Below, in pieces: positions 9,070 to 21,388 of a stretch of 64,000 nucleotides of DNA (positions within the stretch are counted from its first letter, which is position 1; each line of letters starts with the position of its first letter). The notes beneath the pieces were generated by a model. The model was not told the origin of the DNA. It was given only the letters and a program-made list of their open reading frames with translations, and ran no database searches. Source of the stretch: Chloranthus sessilifolius (Eukaryota > Streptophyta > Magnoliopsida > Chloranthales > Chloranthaceae); the NCBI GenBank assembly GCA_021018995.1, contig CM037598.1, forward strand, positions 48,871,185-48,935,184. Reading direction: 5' to 3'. Made by a program: the position numbers and the translations under genes.

Positions 9070-10851
9070 CTGTTAAGTAGTGAAAAATACCATTTTTCAC
9101 CCCTAAACATGAGCCTTGAAAGACCCTTGAGAAGACTAAATAAGTGCTTTAGTGTTCATATTGCAGCTAACCAAAAAGACAGGTCCAAATCTGAAAACCA
9201 TCTTAAAATGATCAAAAAGCCGACAACGCATGTCAAACTCAAAGAGGGAGTGAAGAAATAGCCTCAGCAATGGCTAAAAAGGTCCTAAAAGAGCAAGAAA
9301 AGACCTGAAAAGAAGAAGGATCCATTCGCAAAGAATCTCTTCAATTCGCAAAGAACCTTGAACTTTGCGAAAAGAAGAAAACACTCCTCGAATAGAAGAT
9401 TTACCTCTGCGAAAAGAAGAGAAGTCCTCTGCGAAAAGAACTTCTGCTTTGCAAAAAGAACTTCTGCTTTGCGAAAAGAACTTATGCTTTGCGAAAAGAA
9501 CTTCTGGAGCCAACCTACTTTGCGAAAAGACCCTTAAACTCGCATGAAATGGCATCTGGGGATTTACCACTTTGAAGGGCATTTCAAGAACTCTGACGCT
9601 ACCAATGTAATTAAAAGCCCGGAGACATTAGGAAGATTCCAAGCACAAACCAAAGGCATATTCCGCCCCACGTGAAAACCCAAAGATGAAATCACTTAGC
9701 GGGAAGTTCTAGTAGCTCAAACAGACTTTGGAATGTCCATAACAGAAATGATGCTTCTAGCGCCTGATTGGCTGAACCAGAACAGAGCATTTTCACTGGC
9801 CAGAACAGAACTGGATCCCCGTGCTCAACAGCCATTGGGCAATACTGATCCGAGCACTTCGATTGGTCAATTCAAATTTATGCGAGTGATAGAGGGAAAG
9901 CTATAAATTGAGAAGACATTTGCCCAATTGGGGCATCCAGATTTTGAGTTTTCATCTCTGCTTTCCCTCCTTCCTACGGATAGTCTATCTGCCCTTTGTA
10001 ATTTCTTCCTCTGTTTTTGCTTTTGAGAGTTCCGAGAGTGCTTTTGTAACTCCAAAGAGATCGGATTCAAGATCGCTAGTCCGAGGGCTTTCTAAAGCCG
10101 TGTTCAGAATTGTAAGATTGAATTTAAAGGTTCTTCAGAACTGTGTTTTCTCCATTGGATTCATGTCAAGGGTTCTTATTGATCACCTTAGTGCATTAGA
10201 CTCCTTTAGATTCACTACTTTGCATGCAATTTCCCTTGATTCATTACCCGCATTTAATTAGCGTTGGTAACCTAGTTCGACAAAGACTTGCATGATGTTC
10301 ATGTTCAATTGAGAATAGGTCAACAACTATTGGATGATCTGTGACCATTTAAGTGGATGATCATAACCATAAGTTTAAACCCTTCCTTAATTCAGATTTA
10401 TTTCTCTTACATCTGTCGGTAGCCGATGAAGATTGAATCAACTCGCTTAGTTGATTCTCCATTAAAATTCAAAGGCGAAATCACGAAAGTTATTATTTCT
10501 CCATTTGATTTATTTTAATCACTTCCCCAACTTGAATCGGATGCTTAGTTAGTTCTTTTCTTTATTTGCTTTTAGTTAAACGTGACAAAAACCCAACACT
10601 CTCTTTTTATCTGCTTTCTAGATAATTATATAGCCAGATCTGGAGGGCTATCTCATATTTCAGACAAAATCTCTGTGGACGTTCTTTAATATACTCACTT
10701 TTAAAACTTTCTACAAATGGCCACGATCTTGCAGTGCTATTGTTAGCCCTCAATGTCTTGATATCTCTTTCATAATTTAAAATTATGTAACTTATTATTC
10801 ATTAATTAGTTCTCAAAATACACATAAAAAGGCACATGTGGAGTTACAACA
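9070..10851 (+). repeat. Element B 5' LTR
   Basis: 1782 bp. Contains a GCGAAAAG array (about 9310-9530), CCAAT-type boxes, TATAAAT at 9902-9908 and the leader hairpin region. Compared with the 3' LTR, several hairpin arms are damaged at CTG/CAG (for example 10410-10428 against 22714-22735). Confidence 0.9.
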
Positions 10852-10872
10852 AGTTTTTGGCGCTGCTTGGGA
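10852..10872 (+). promoter_or_regulatory. Decayed primer-binding site, element B
   Basis: AGTTTTTGGCGCTGCTTGGGA directly follows the 5' LTR. It resembles the tRNA-Asp site TGGCGCCGCTGCCGGGGA of element E with several changes. Confidence 0.6.
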
Positions 10873-11189
10873 ATTTGTTCTAAAATAGATAAGACCTATG
10901 TTTATTTTCATTTATTTATCATCATTTATTAATTTCATGAAAGAGCTTACTAGTATGAAGGAAAGGAAAGCACGTAATTCAACGTTTGTTGTGCAAATTC
11001 CTCTCTGAGTTGTATGTTTGGTGAGAACCCTCAATCCACGAGATTCTCCCGTTAAATTCGTGAAGTTGAAAGACTCCTAAGAAACCGACATACATCACGG
11101 ACATCTCTGAAATGGGAAGACCGTAGATTGTTAAGAGACTTTTGCCCTGGTGCTTATAATTCCCCATTTTGCATTCAATTTCCCACAAA

Positions 11190-12440
11190 GTGGAGGGAAA
11201 TTATGAAATTAAGTCCTCCACCATCCAAATGTTGCCTTCATTCCATGGATTGAGTAAGGAAGACCCTTACAAACACATTGATGAATTTCGCTTTATGCAC
11301 AATATTTAACATAGTGGACTTGGTCTGAGGCAACCAAGCTTAGGCTCTTTCCTTTTCATTAAAGGACAAAGCTAGAGCATGGTTATCTATGTTAGCACCA
11401 AAACATCACATCATGGAATGATTTACAATGTCAATTTTTGTCAAAATATTTCCCAATGACTAAAACCAGCCAAGCGAGACAAAGCATCATCTCTTTTCCC
11501 AAAACTCAATCAAACTTTCCATGAAGCATGGGAAAGGTTTAAAGAATCATAAGACAATGCCCTCACCATCAAATTCCTAAATGGCAGCTGGTTCAAAGCT
11601 TCTATCAAGGAACCTGATCAAAGGGCAAGAACATGGTGGATGCCTCTTGTGGAGGTACCTACTTGCAAAAACAGTTGAAGAGGTTTGGGACCTCTTTGAG
11701 GTGATTGGAGAAAATTCAACCCAGCAGAATCGTCAAGGGACACCGAGAATCCAGCTAGGATGAATAATCCCCAATTCACAAGAGGGAAAGTTTATGAAGT
11801 CAATGAGTGGAAAGGAAAGTGGATAATTTGACCACAAAATTTGATAGGTGATGGACTCATTTAAAGCTCCAAATGGGTCAAGAGTAGAGGAGGCATGTCC
11901 GATATGCAGCCCCCACTCATTCCATTGATCAATGTCCTACATCACAATTTCCATAACTCATGATGGAACAAGCTCATGCACAGATCTTATGGATGATGCA
12001 ATCGAATGACTACCCATGGAGATCTCATCCTAATCTCGTGGAATCCAACAATAGCAAAGAGCAGCCAAAAATCAATTACCTTTCAAACCTCTCACCATAT
12101 CGCAGAATTTTTATAATAAATCAAATTTTCAATGACCTAACCAACAACAAGCCATGCGTGATGCACGACCCCTGCCCCTCCTAGATCCCCTGACCTTTGA
12201 AGAAGCGGGTCTTGAGCTCACTTCAAAATCTTGAACTCCTGCATCGTGAACCTTCACAATGAGCATTAAAAAATTGAAGAAACGCCGGGCCAACTCTCAA
12301 ATTCATTGGCTAAGAGAGAAGAGGGTAAACTACCCACCAACTTTGTGAACAATCCTAAGGGACAGTTCATGGTTGGAGAATCCTCAAATGGCCATGAGGA
12401 AATCAAAGTGTGACTACTTTGAGAAGTGGAAGAATAATAA
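11190..12440 (+). pseudogene. gag: Element B gag, degraded
   Basis: Fragments in shifting frames match the Gag of element E: YEIKSSTIQMLPSFHGL and DPYKHIDEFRFM near 11200-11300, then HEAWERFKES near 11520-11550 and KFLNGSWFKASIKEP near 11570-11610. A decayed CCHC knuckle follows (CPIC near 11900). The intact protein would form the particle and bind the RNA. Many small frameshifts and stops prevent a product. The exact start is not clear, so the left limit is where homology becomes convincing. Confidence 0.65.
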
Positions 12441-12599
12441 AAACACAAAGGTAGTGAAGAGGAAAAGATGAAGAACAAGTGAACAACAATTTGGATAACA
12501 ATATTTTGATTTACATCGAAAATTCAAAAAAATGAAAAAGAAAATAACAAAATTGTTGAAAAGATGAGAAGGAGAAATTTGTTCCTCATCTCCCATTTC

Positions 12600-15500
12600 C
12601 CCATGCAATGAAGTCGGTTCTCCTTTTGACAAAGGAAACACAAAATTGAGGAAATGATGGAGACATTCAAGCAAGTTAAAATTAATCTACCGCTTGATGC
12701 AATCAAACAGTCCACTTATGCAAAATTTCTCAAAGACGTATGCAGGCACAAAAGGCAATCTAGACTACATTTATCCAAGAAGGCCATTGCTGTGGAGAAA
12801 ATCAACCAGGTGCTATGAGTTGCAACACCACCTAAGATGCAAGGCCCAGGAGACCCCACAATCGCCTGCGTCATTGGGGGGCACGCCGTTGAGAAAGCCT
12901 TGCTAGATCCGGGTGCTAGTGTCAACTCGCTTATTCCTGCCTATGAGAAGCTAGGTTTGGGAGAATTGAAACCCACTCAAGTGGTGTTACAAATGACTAC
13001 ACAGATCTGAAAGGAAACCTATGGGGTTGATTGAAGATGTTTTGGTAGGAGTAGACAAGTTTTTCTACCTGCTGACTTTTTGGTGTTGGACATGGAACCA
13101 ACCAAAAGTACCAACGCCATCCCCTGCTATTCGGGAAGACCATTCTGCTACTGACTAATGCATGCATTCAATGCAGTGTCTGGCATCATGGAGGTGTCGT
13201 TTGGAAATATGAAAGTTAAATTGAATGTGTATAATCTTGTTACTCAACCTCAATTCTCTCGAGGAATGTTTCCATGTTGACATCATTGATGAGTGGTGGA
13301 GGAGTCTTTACAAACATTTCGCAAGGTAAAGACTCCACCACAAAATTTAAAAATGATTGGGAATCCAGAGAAAGAAGGAAAAGGAGATCAAATTCAAAGG
13401 AGTCTACTTTGTGCAAGGTCACCAACAAATCATCAAGTTCTCTCTCTTGGAGACTGCTCTCTCCTCTTCCACAAGTTACCAAGGTACCTTTGCTGCCCTC
13501 TTTTCTCACACGAATTGGAACTCAAACAGGCTCCCCAAAAATCTGAAATATGTGTTTTGGGAGATCATCAAACACTACTGTGATTATTTCTTCCTCCCTT
13601 ACAAAGGAGCAAGAAGAGGAGCTGTTGGTAGTTCTAAAGCACACAAGAAAGCAATTGGTCGGACCATTGCTGATTTAGGAGGAATAAACCTAGTGTATGC
13701 ATGCATAACATCCACCGGAAGAGGATGCCAAGCCTTCTAGAGAAATGCAAAGAAGGTTGAATCCTCACATGCAAGAAGTGGTAATGAAGGAAGTAGTCAA
13801 GCTGCTAGATGCGGGGGTCATTTACCCCATTTCAGATTCTGCTTAGGTAGCACCCACACAGGTGCTGCCTAAGAAATCTGGCATCACTGTTGTGGCAGGT
13901 GAATCTTTTTAACTTATGTCCCCCAGACAAACAACTGGATGGGGGGTCGGGACAGACTACAGAAAATTAAAAACCATGACAAGCAAAGACCATTTCCCCT
14001 CCCTTCATTGACCAAATCCTTGATAAACTTGCGTGCAAAGCTTACTATCGCTTCCTTGATGGGTACTCTGGTTACAACCGGATCCTCGTACCACATTGTG
14101 ACCAAGAAAAGACCACCTTCACCTGCCCCTTTGGCACTTTTGCCTATAGGAGGATGCCCTTTGGTCTTTGCAATGCCCCTGCTACTTTTCAAAGATGCAT
14201 GTATGCCATCTTTTCTGACATGATTGATCAGTTCATGGAGATCTTCATGGATGACTTTTCAATTTATGGAGACAGCTTTTCCCAATGCTTACACCACCTC
14301 AAGTTGGTGTTGCAAAGATGTGAAGAAACCAATTTGGTTCTAAGCTGGGAAAAGAGTCATTTTATGGTCACCCAAGGCATTGTCCTAGGACATGTGGTCT
14401 CCCATAAAGGCATAGAGGTGGACCAAGCAAATATTGATCTAATTGCACATTTGCCTCCTCCGTAATTTAAGCAAATCGTAAGTTTCTTAGGGCATGCAGG
14501 ATTTTATAGGAGGTTCATCAAAGATTTGATAAAATTTCCAAGCCACTCTGTCATTTCTTGTGTCAAGATGTTCCTTTTGTGTTTACTAATGAATGCATGA
14601 CAGCCTTTGAGGTCCTTAAGAAATGTCGATTTCTCCCATCTTGCGCCCCGACTATTCGGTGCCCTTTGAGCTGATGTGTGATGCGTCAGACTATGCCCTA
14701 GGAGCTGTCCTAGGCGTAGAAAGGATAAGCTTCCCCATGTCATAGCTTATGCCAGAGATCCATGATAGATGCCCAGCTCAACTACACAACAAGCGAGAAA
14801 GAGTGCTGGCCATTGTGTTTGCATTGGAAAAATTCGGTCTTATGTTTTAGGTTCACAAATTGTGGTGTTCTTGACCACTGCCCTAAAGTACCTTCCGTCT
14901 AAGAAGGATACCAAGCCCAGTTAATCAGATGGATCCTCCTATTACAGGTGAGTTTGATCTCTGATTAAGGATAAGAAAGGAGTGGAGAATGTGGTGGTGA
15001 TCACTTATCCGAGAATTCTCAATCTTGAGGATGATAGCTTACCCATTAATGAATCATTTCCGATGAGCAACTTTTTGCCATCAATACCCATCCTTGGTTT
15101 GCAAACATAGTCAACTTCTTGGCTCGGATGATTCCTCAACATTGGAATCGAATGGATAAAGATCTTTTCTTCTCACAAGTTAAAAATTTCATTTGGGAAG
15201 ATCCTTATCTATTCAAGAATTGTGCACTCAAGTGATCGGAAAGTGTGTCCCGGACCATGAATTCTCGGCATATTGTCAATGTGTCATGAACAGCTGTGGA
15301 GGCCATTTCGTGGCAATAAAAGTGCAAAAATTCTGCAGTGTGGTTTCTATTGGCCCACAATCTTTAAAGATGCCTTACAAGATCAGAATCTTGCAGCGCC
15401 AAAAATCGGGCAAGATTTCCAAAAGAAACTCAATGCCTCTACCAATCCTCGGTAGTTGAGTTGTTTGATGTTTGGGGCATAGATTTTATGGCCCCTTTCC

Positions 15501-16344
15501 CCCTTCTAATGGAAATAATTTCATCTTGGTAGCTGTGGACTATGTCTCCAAGCGGATTGTGGCCATAGCTACCAAATCCAATGATCACAAAGGGGTCTTA
15601 AGATTCCTCAAAGACCACATTCTTTCCAGATTTGGATTCCCCAGAGCCATCATCGGTGATGGGGAGCCACTTTTAATGTGACGGTTTGACTCTCTATTAA
15701 AAAGTACTCAGTCACTCACAGAGTAGCCACTCCCTATCATCCACAAACCATGGGACGGTGGAGATTTCAAATAGAGATCAAACACATTTTGGAAAAACTG
15801 TGAAGAAGGACAGAGAGGATTGGTCCTTTAAGCTTAATGATGGTTTGTGGGCATACAGAACTGCCTACAAAACTCCAATTGGAATGTCTCCTTTTAGACT
15901 GGTCTATGGCAAAGCATGTCATTTGCCAGTAGAGTTAGAATACAAAGCTTTACGGCTATTAAAACATTTAATATGGATCTAACTTCTTTGGTAATCACAG
16001 AAACTTCAACTCACCGAATTGGAAGAGCTGCGGATGGATGCTTATACAAGCTCCAGTTGTATAAGGAGAAAGTCAAATCATTTCATGATAGGAGTTTAAT
16101 GAGAAAAGAGTTCATACCGGGGTCCAAGGTATGGTTATTCAACTCTAAACTTAAATTCTTTCTGGCAAATTGAGATCCGATGGGAAGGGCCATACACCTG
16201 TCATCAAGGCTGCCCCTCGGGAGTTGTGGATATCCGTGATCCCAATGACTAAGAGTCATTAAGGTAAATGGTCGAGGCTCAAGCCATGCATTGACAACAT
16301 TCAGAGCTGTCGCCCATCCATCATCACGAATCTCCAAAATCTGA
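12600..16344 (+). pseudogene. pol: Element B protease-RT-RNase H-integrase, degraded
   Basis: Protease is recognisable at ALLDPGASVNS (about 12900), with FLVLDMEPTKS after it. RT shows VMKEVVKLLDAGVIYP near 13780, MPFGLCNAPATFQRC at 14154 and an intact FMDD (Asp codons 14250-14255). RNase H pieces lie at 14660-15010. Integrase follows: finger near 15240-15430, DFMAPFPP near 15487, [22 protein letters not shown] near 15530, [23 protein letters not shown] near 15880-15950. Reading is broken by many one- to three-base gaps, for example GATCCGATGG (16175) where A has GATCCAGATGG, and GGTCGAGG (16270) where A has GGTCAGAGG. Whether these gaps are real is doubtful. Confidence 0.85.
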
Positions 16345-17021
16345 TGGTAGAAAATTGTATATTATGTTTGTACAACATAGTTTTTCTGAATTTCTCCGCT
16401 TCGCTTTCTTTTCCTTTTCGCAAGATAGTTTAATTACACTTAAAGTTCAAATCGCAAAGCAAAAATTACTTTTCGCAAAGTCCAAAGTCTATTCGAAAAG
16501 ATTACGAGCTGCAATGAGCGCTCGAAAACAAAGATGTTCTTTTGAATAGTTGATTATGATAACATTTCCTTTTGAATAGACGGTTACGAAGCTAAGTCCT
16601 GCGAAATAATCTTTGAAGCTATCTACTTGTCGAAAGGCACTTTGGCCATTCAAGTAATAAGAAGGGCTCTTTTGGAACTTTTCAAAACTTAAAGGTGCTT
16701 TGATTTTAGCTTCAAGTATATTTAGTCGTTTTGAAGTTAGCGTTGTATTTGCAACACTCTTCGCAGAGCGACGCCCACTAAAACCCTAGCTCACTCTCTT
16801 CTCCACGAGCTCCACAAGGATATCACCGCTTTTGTTCCTAATTGTTTGAGCGTTTCCATTTTCAGAGATCAAAGTCGACCGTCCCATGATCTTTACAAAC
16901 AAAGCGACTTTCAAGCACAAACCCTAGATCATGGTATTTTTTCTATCCATTCTCGCTCAATTTTTTAGAAAATCTAAATCTGTTAGCAGTGTTTGGAGCA
17001 TTTTTCCTCCGTCAATTAAGT
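16345..17021 (+). other. Element B pol-env spacer
   Basis: Non-coding. It carries scattered TTCGCAA, TTCGAAAAG and CGAAA motifs (about 16410-16760), as in element A but more decayed and without the regular 31-bp period. No gene seen. Confidence 0.6.
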
Positions 17022-19476
17022 ATGGGAAAATCGAAAATCCTTAGCCATGTTCCCCAAATCATCAGTCCAAGAAGGCAACCAAATCGACCCCAAAAGCCAA
17101 AGGCAAAGCAAAAAACGTCTGCAAGAGAAAGCTTTCAATGGACAAGGCAGATAGGGTTGAAAAAGGAAAGAAAATACGCCATGAGGCCGCCTCAAGCCAC
17201 AGTCCGAGCTGCCCCATTACCCATTCACTTAGTTTTGCCTAACCCCTTCATTGATACCCAGAAGCTCATACCTGAGCTATTGGTGGATGAAACTTTTTTC
17301 TCCTCCAAACATGATTGCCTACCATCCCTAAGATGCCTCAGGGAAGCTTCTCTCAGCACTATCCTCACCCCATTACCAGAAAAAACTTATCCAAGGATGA
17401 TAAAACTGTGGTATCAAAACCTCACAAAGGTCTGAAGATGTTGCGACGTGCCAACCTTAGTCATTTTAGATAAGTGGACCTAACTGTGACAGCTGAGGAC
17501 ATAGGGCATGCTCTGGGGATACCTTTTCAATTCAACCCCGATGGACCTTTGGCGGCTCCTGAAGCAGCCTCTTTCAGAAACATGGCTGCCCATTTAACAC
17601 AAGGCATGGTGGGTTACGGGCAATCAATAATGAGAAGAGATCTCGCAATATACGCTAATGGATTCCATACTCAGGGAGCTTTTATGTAATCGGCATACCC
17701 AAGAGAGGCGAACTCCTATCCTCAAGCCCTCTTTCACTTTTCTAAGGGCAATTTTTCAATGCCCCATGCTCATCGGAAGCAATGGCTGATGTGAGTGCCA
17801 AGGTAAAGAAGAAAGCAGAAATTGCTGGCCTCCCTTTGGAAGACTAATTTCAGCCCTCTTAGGAGCCAAGTTTGACATTAATAGGAAGAGCCCTTTGAGG
17901 TACTCCTCACAACTTTGGCAAGAAAGCACGGACCACAAGTCGGCCATGTTAAGAAGAATGAGGGAAGTAGGAGAACCAGCCCATGCCCCGCCTGCACTGC
18001 CCCTATTGCTGCCCCTCACGAACCCATAGCACTGAGCCAGAGCTAGTTCTTCTTCTTGAGAGCATGACAGAGAACCAAGCCACGAAAGTGTGGGTGGGCA
18101 TCTTTGCAGTGTGGAAATTGTGTGGAGCCTCAACCAGCCCCCCGAGCCTCAGGCCCCCTACCGGTTTACAAGCCCAACTCCTTGTGGTGACCAGCTCTTT
18201 AGTTGCACCACTTGCGACTTAGTCCACACCCTGAGGTAGCTCTTGTTGCACCTCCTCTGACCACAGATGGCCCGGTTCCCTATTCCTCCACACCTCCCCA
18301 TCCCAGTGGTTCATCATCCACACCTTCCATCATTCCTATTTTGGACACCCCTACCACACCAACCACCCTACTATCCCAACACCACCCATCTCCCCAACAA
18401 TAACCAGTCCTAGAGGAATTAGCCACCCCAATCCTTGCTCCATCCCCTTCCACCCCTCCGCCCAACGCTCCTCACACTCCCACACCCTTGACATACACGA
18501 GGTATCCCAGGACCTCTGAACCCCAACCTTTCCCCAGAGGCTTATTCACCCCTATTTGAAACCATGAAACTAGACCCCACCCCTATACCTGCTCCTCCCC
18601 CTTTCACCCATTTCCCCACCTCCCCTTTCACACCCATTACCCCCCATCCCTCCACCTCACTAATCCCAATCCCCTCTAGGCTAATCTCCCCCCCCCCCCC
18701 TCCCTTCCCCCAGATCCTCCCCCACCTCCAAAATATCCCACCCCCGGTCCTAACAAATGCATAATCAATCACACATTGAGCTCATCCATCGTCGCCCCAT
18801 TACCACCTACCCCCATTACCCCTCGCTCTCCATTTTGCCTCACAGCAACCCAAAGCAGACCTGTAAGTCCTAGTGCTTCCCTCCACTACCACCCAGCTAA
18901 CCAAACAGACCCCTTCACCACCCCCTGCTTTTCGACTTAGCCATTCTAACTGACCCTACTGACCCTCTCTTAACCGCCCCCCCCCCCCCCCCCGGACCCC
19001 CTTTAGTCCCCTACCACTCCATCCCCCTCCCTAGATATGCCACCCTCTCCCAGGCCATGATAGAAAATCCCTACATCCGTAGGGATGTGCAGAAGGGGCT
19101 GGCTGATTTGGAGGCCTACATCCGAACCCCTTATGAGGCCAAAATCAAAAAATTAGAGCATTTCATGCAATTTGTGAGAGAGAAGATGAGGGATCTGGTG
19201 GGACGAACATTCCAATTGGTCAAAAGGCGGCAAAGCTAGGTGGCTATGCTCCAAGCTCGATTAGCTCAAGAAACGGAAGAAAACCACCGGCTGACCAAAC
19301 ACCTTGGCCTCACGGAAAGATCAAGTCAAGAGTACACTGAACTCCAGAACTCCATTCCTGAGAAACCAAAATCCAGTTCTGATTCCAACACTGATTCTAG
19401 TTCGGATTCTGACAGTGACTCTAGTTCAGAGCCCATAGAACCCATCTATGATACTGACTTTGATCCTAGTTATTAA
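17022..19476 (+). pseudogene. Element B env-like post-pol ORF, degraded
   Basis: The start ATG at 17022 (MGKSKIL) matches that of A. The N terminus is basic; APLPIHLVLPNPFI and LIPELLVDETFF follow, then the core (about 17629-17850), broken by frameshifts. The middle is extremely Pro/Ser/Thr-rich and contains C runs near 18690 and 18979-18994. The C-terminal helix (MIENPYIRRDVQKGLADLEAYI, 19057) and acidic Ser/Asp tail ending YDTDFDPSY (stop 19474-19476) match A closely. One TAG (19237-19239) splits this last part. No membrane segment seen. Function unknown. Confidence 0.78.
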
Positions 19477-21388
19477 AAGTCTGCATCTACTGTGTCTCAA
19501 ATACAATGTATAAATCTTTTGTTTTTTGTATCATTCGGTCCAATTCTGTCATTTGTTTTCTTTCTTATTCCATTTTTCTCTGTTAATTGTTCTGTTTTCT
19601 GTTATTTTGCAATTTTTTCTGTTATAGCTGTGCTCCCCTACTTCAGAAACAAACAAAAATAAACCCTCACCCTTACTCCCTTTCCCCCTCTTTTCTTTTA
19701 TTTTACGTAAAATTTCGTTCATACAATTTGCTTTGTAATTCTCCATGCTATTATTTTTTCTCTGTTTTCCCTAATAAGCGTGGACTATACCACCACCTTT
19801 GAACCAAAGTGAGGACCTTTGCTCCTCATAGGTTTGGGGTGTGGCATGTGTCTGCCAAGGAATAGTTAACCTAAGGACAACAGAATCACCTAAATGTCGA
19901 AATGAATTATTTTACTTAAGAATCATGACAATGTGGAAATTTTAAAATTTTCTTTGCAAGAATTTAGACATACTAAACCTTGCGATATTCTACATTTCCA
20001 TGATAATTACACCATAAAAACATACTGGTATCAAAGACATAGTAAGTCAAAAGGAAGAGAAAAAGGTAAAGATATACTTAAAAGCTCAAGGAAAAACCAT
20101 AACCGGTGAGAATTGAGCCCATATATTTTCCATCTCCGTTGAAGAGTGACTGAGGCAATTTTTTCGATTCAAAGGATTGGTGAGGCATTAGATCCACTAG
20201 AAGTTAGGAAACTCCAAATTAAAACAAGTAACGGACTCATGAAACCGAGGAAAAGATCAAGGCCTTATTTGGACAAACTTGAACCTAACAGAACCAACCA
20301 AGAAAAATCTGCCCTGTTTGTACCCCATTTGAGCTATAAATCCTACAATTCTTCATCAAAAATACCCAAAAGTACTTTTTGAACCTATGGAACCAATTCA
20401 GCCTTCCCTCACTCGAGATTTCAGAGGTAAAGGAGAAAGAATCAAGATGGACCATTTCGGGCAACATCAAGAAAAGAAGAGAAAATATCTCAAAAACAGG
20501 CAATATGGTGGAGAAAGAAGAGACAAACAATGTGAAAAGTTGCAAGCAAAAAGGCAAAAAGGGACCTTATAATGCAAGATCAAAGAAAGAACTGATCACC
20601 GTGAATGTGAGAATCTCGAAAGAAGAAGAAAGAAGCTAAACTCAAAAGGTGGAGTCATGAACCATCTCCTGCACTTCCGAGTTCTCAAATTCAAACCTCT
20701 TCAAATTGCCTTTCCTTGAAACTTCACTCCATAAGCCATACAAACAAACCTAGATTAAAAGCCCTTGTGATCCAAAGTTGAGTGAGCTGTCATGTGGAGA
20801 TGAGAAGTGACCCAATCTATGGTGAGGAGATGTCAATGATGCCATTGCCTAAGAATCATGCCTATGCTCATGCTTACAGATCCATTTGGGAGATGTAACG
20901 CTCTTGAGCTTGAGTGAAAATGAACCCTCAACAAAAACAACGATGAGAGTATACCACGGTGAGTGTTTGGGTTGGAACTTGAGCACCTTAAGTATGACTT
21001 ATAACCTAATTTTTATCCATAGGATGAGCTTCATGGCACATTTGTATGATTTTCTATGATTTGTTCACAGTTGGAAATATTGAAACATTCATGAGGTTTA
21101 TAAATGTTTAAATTCCACAAACAATAATCAAATTTTCTGTTTCATCATTGATTCAAGAGTAACTAACCTGCTCCTTGATTGCTCATTTGATAATATTGCC
21201 GATGTTAACTGTTTCATGGAGAAGTTTGTGGGTACCTTCGAAAACCCTCAGACTTCACTCCTCCTCTAGGGATCACCTAGGGGTTTAAAAGGCTTGTTGC
21301 ATATGCTAAATGCACTGCTTCCTACAAAAGTGGCTCTTTATTTTGCTTTTACGTTTCTTTGCTCGACTAGCAAAGCTTAGGTTTGGTG
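19477..21388 (+). other. Element B 3' UTR
   Basis: No credible gene. Internal polypurine-like tract GGTTTGGGGTGTGGC at 19831-19845. A piece conserved with A and E lies near 20789. The terminal conserved block runs 21219-21388 with hairpin arms CTTTGCT (21357-21363) and AGCAAAG (21369-21375) directly before the decayed polypurine tract. Confidence 0.7.
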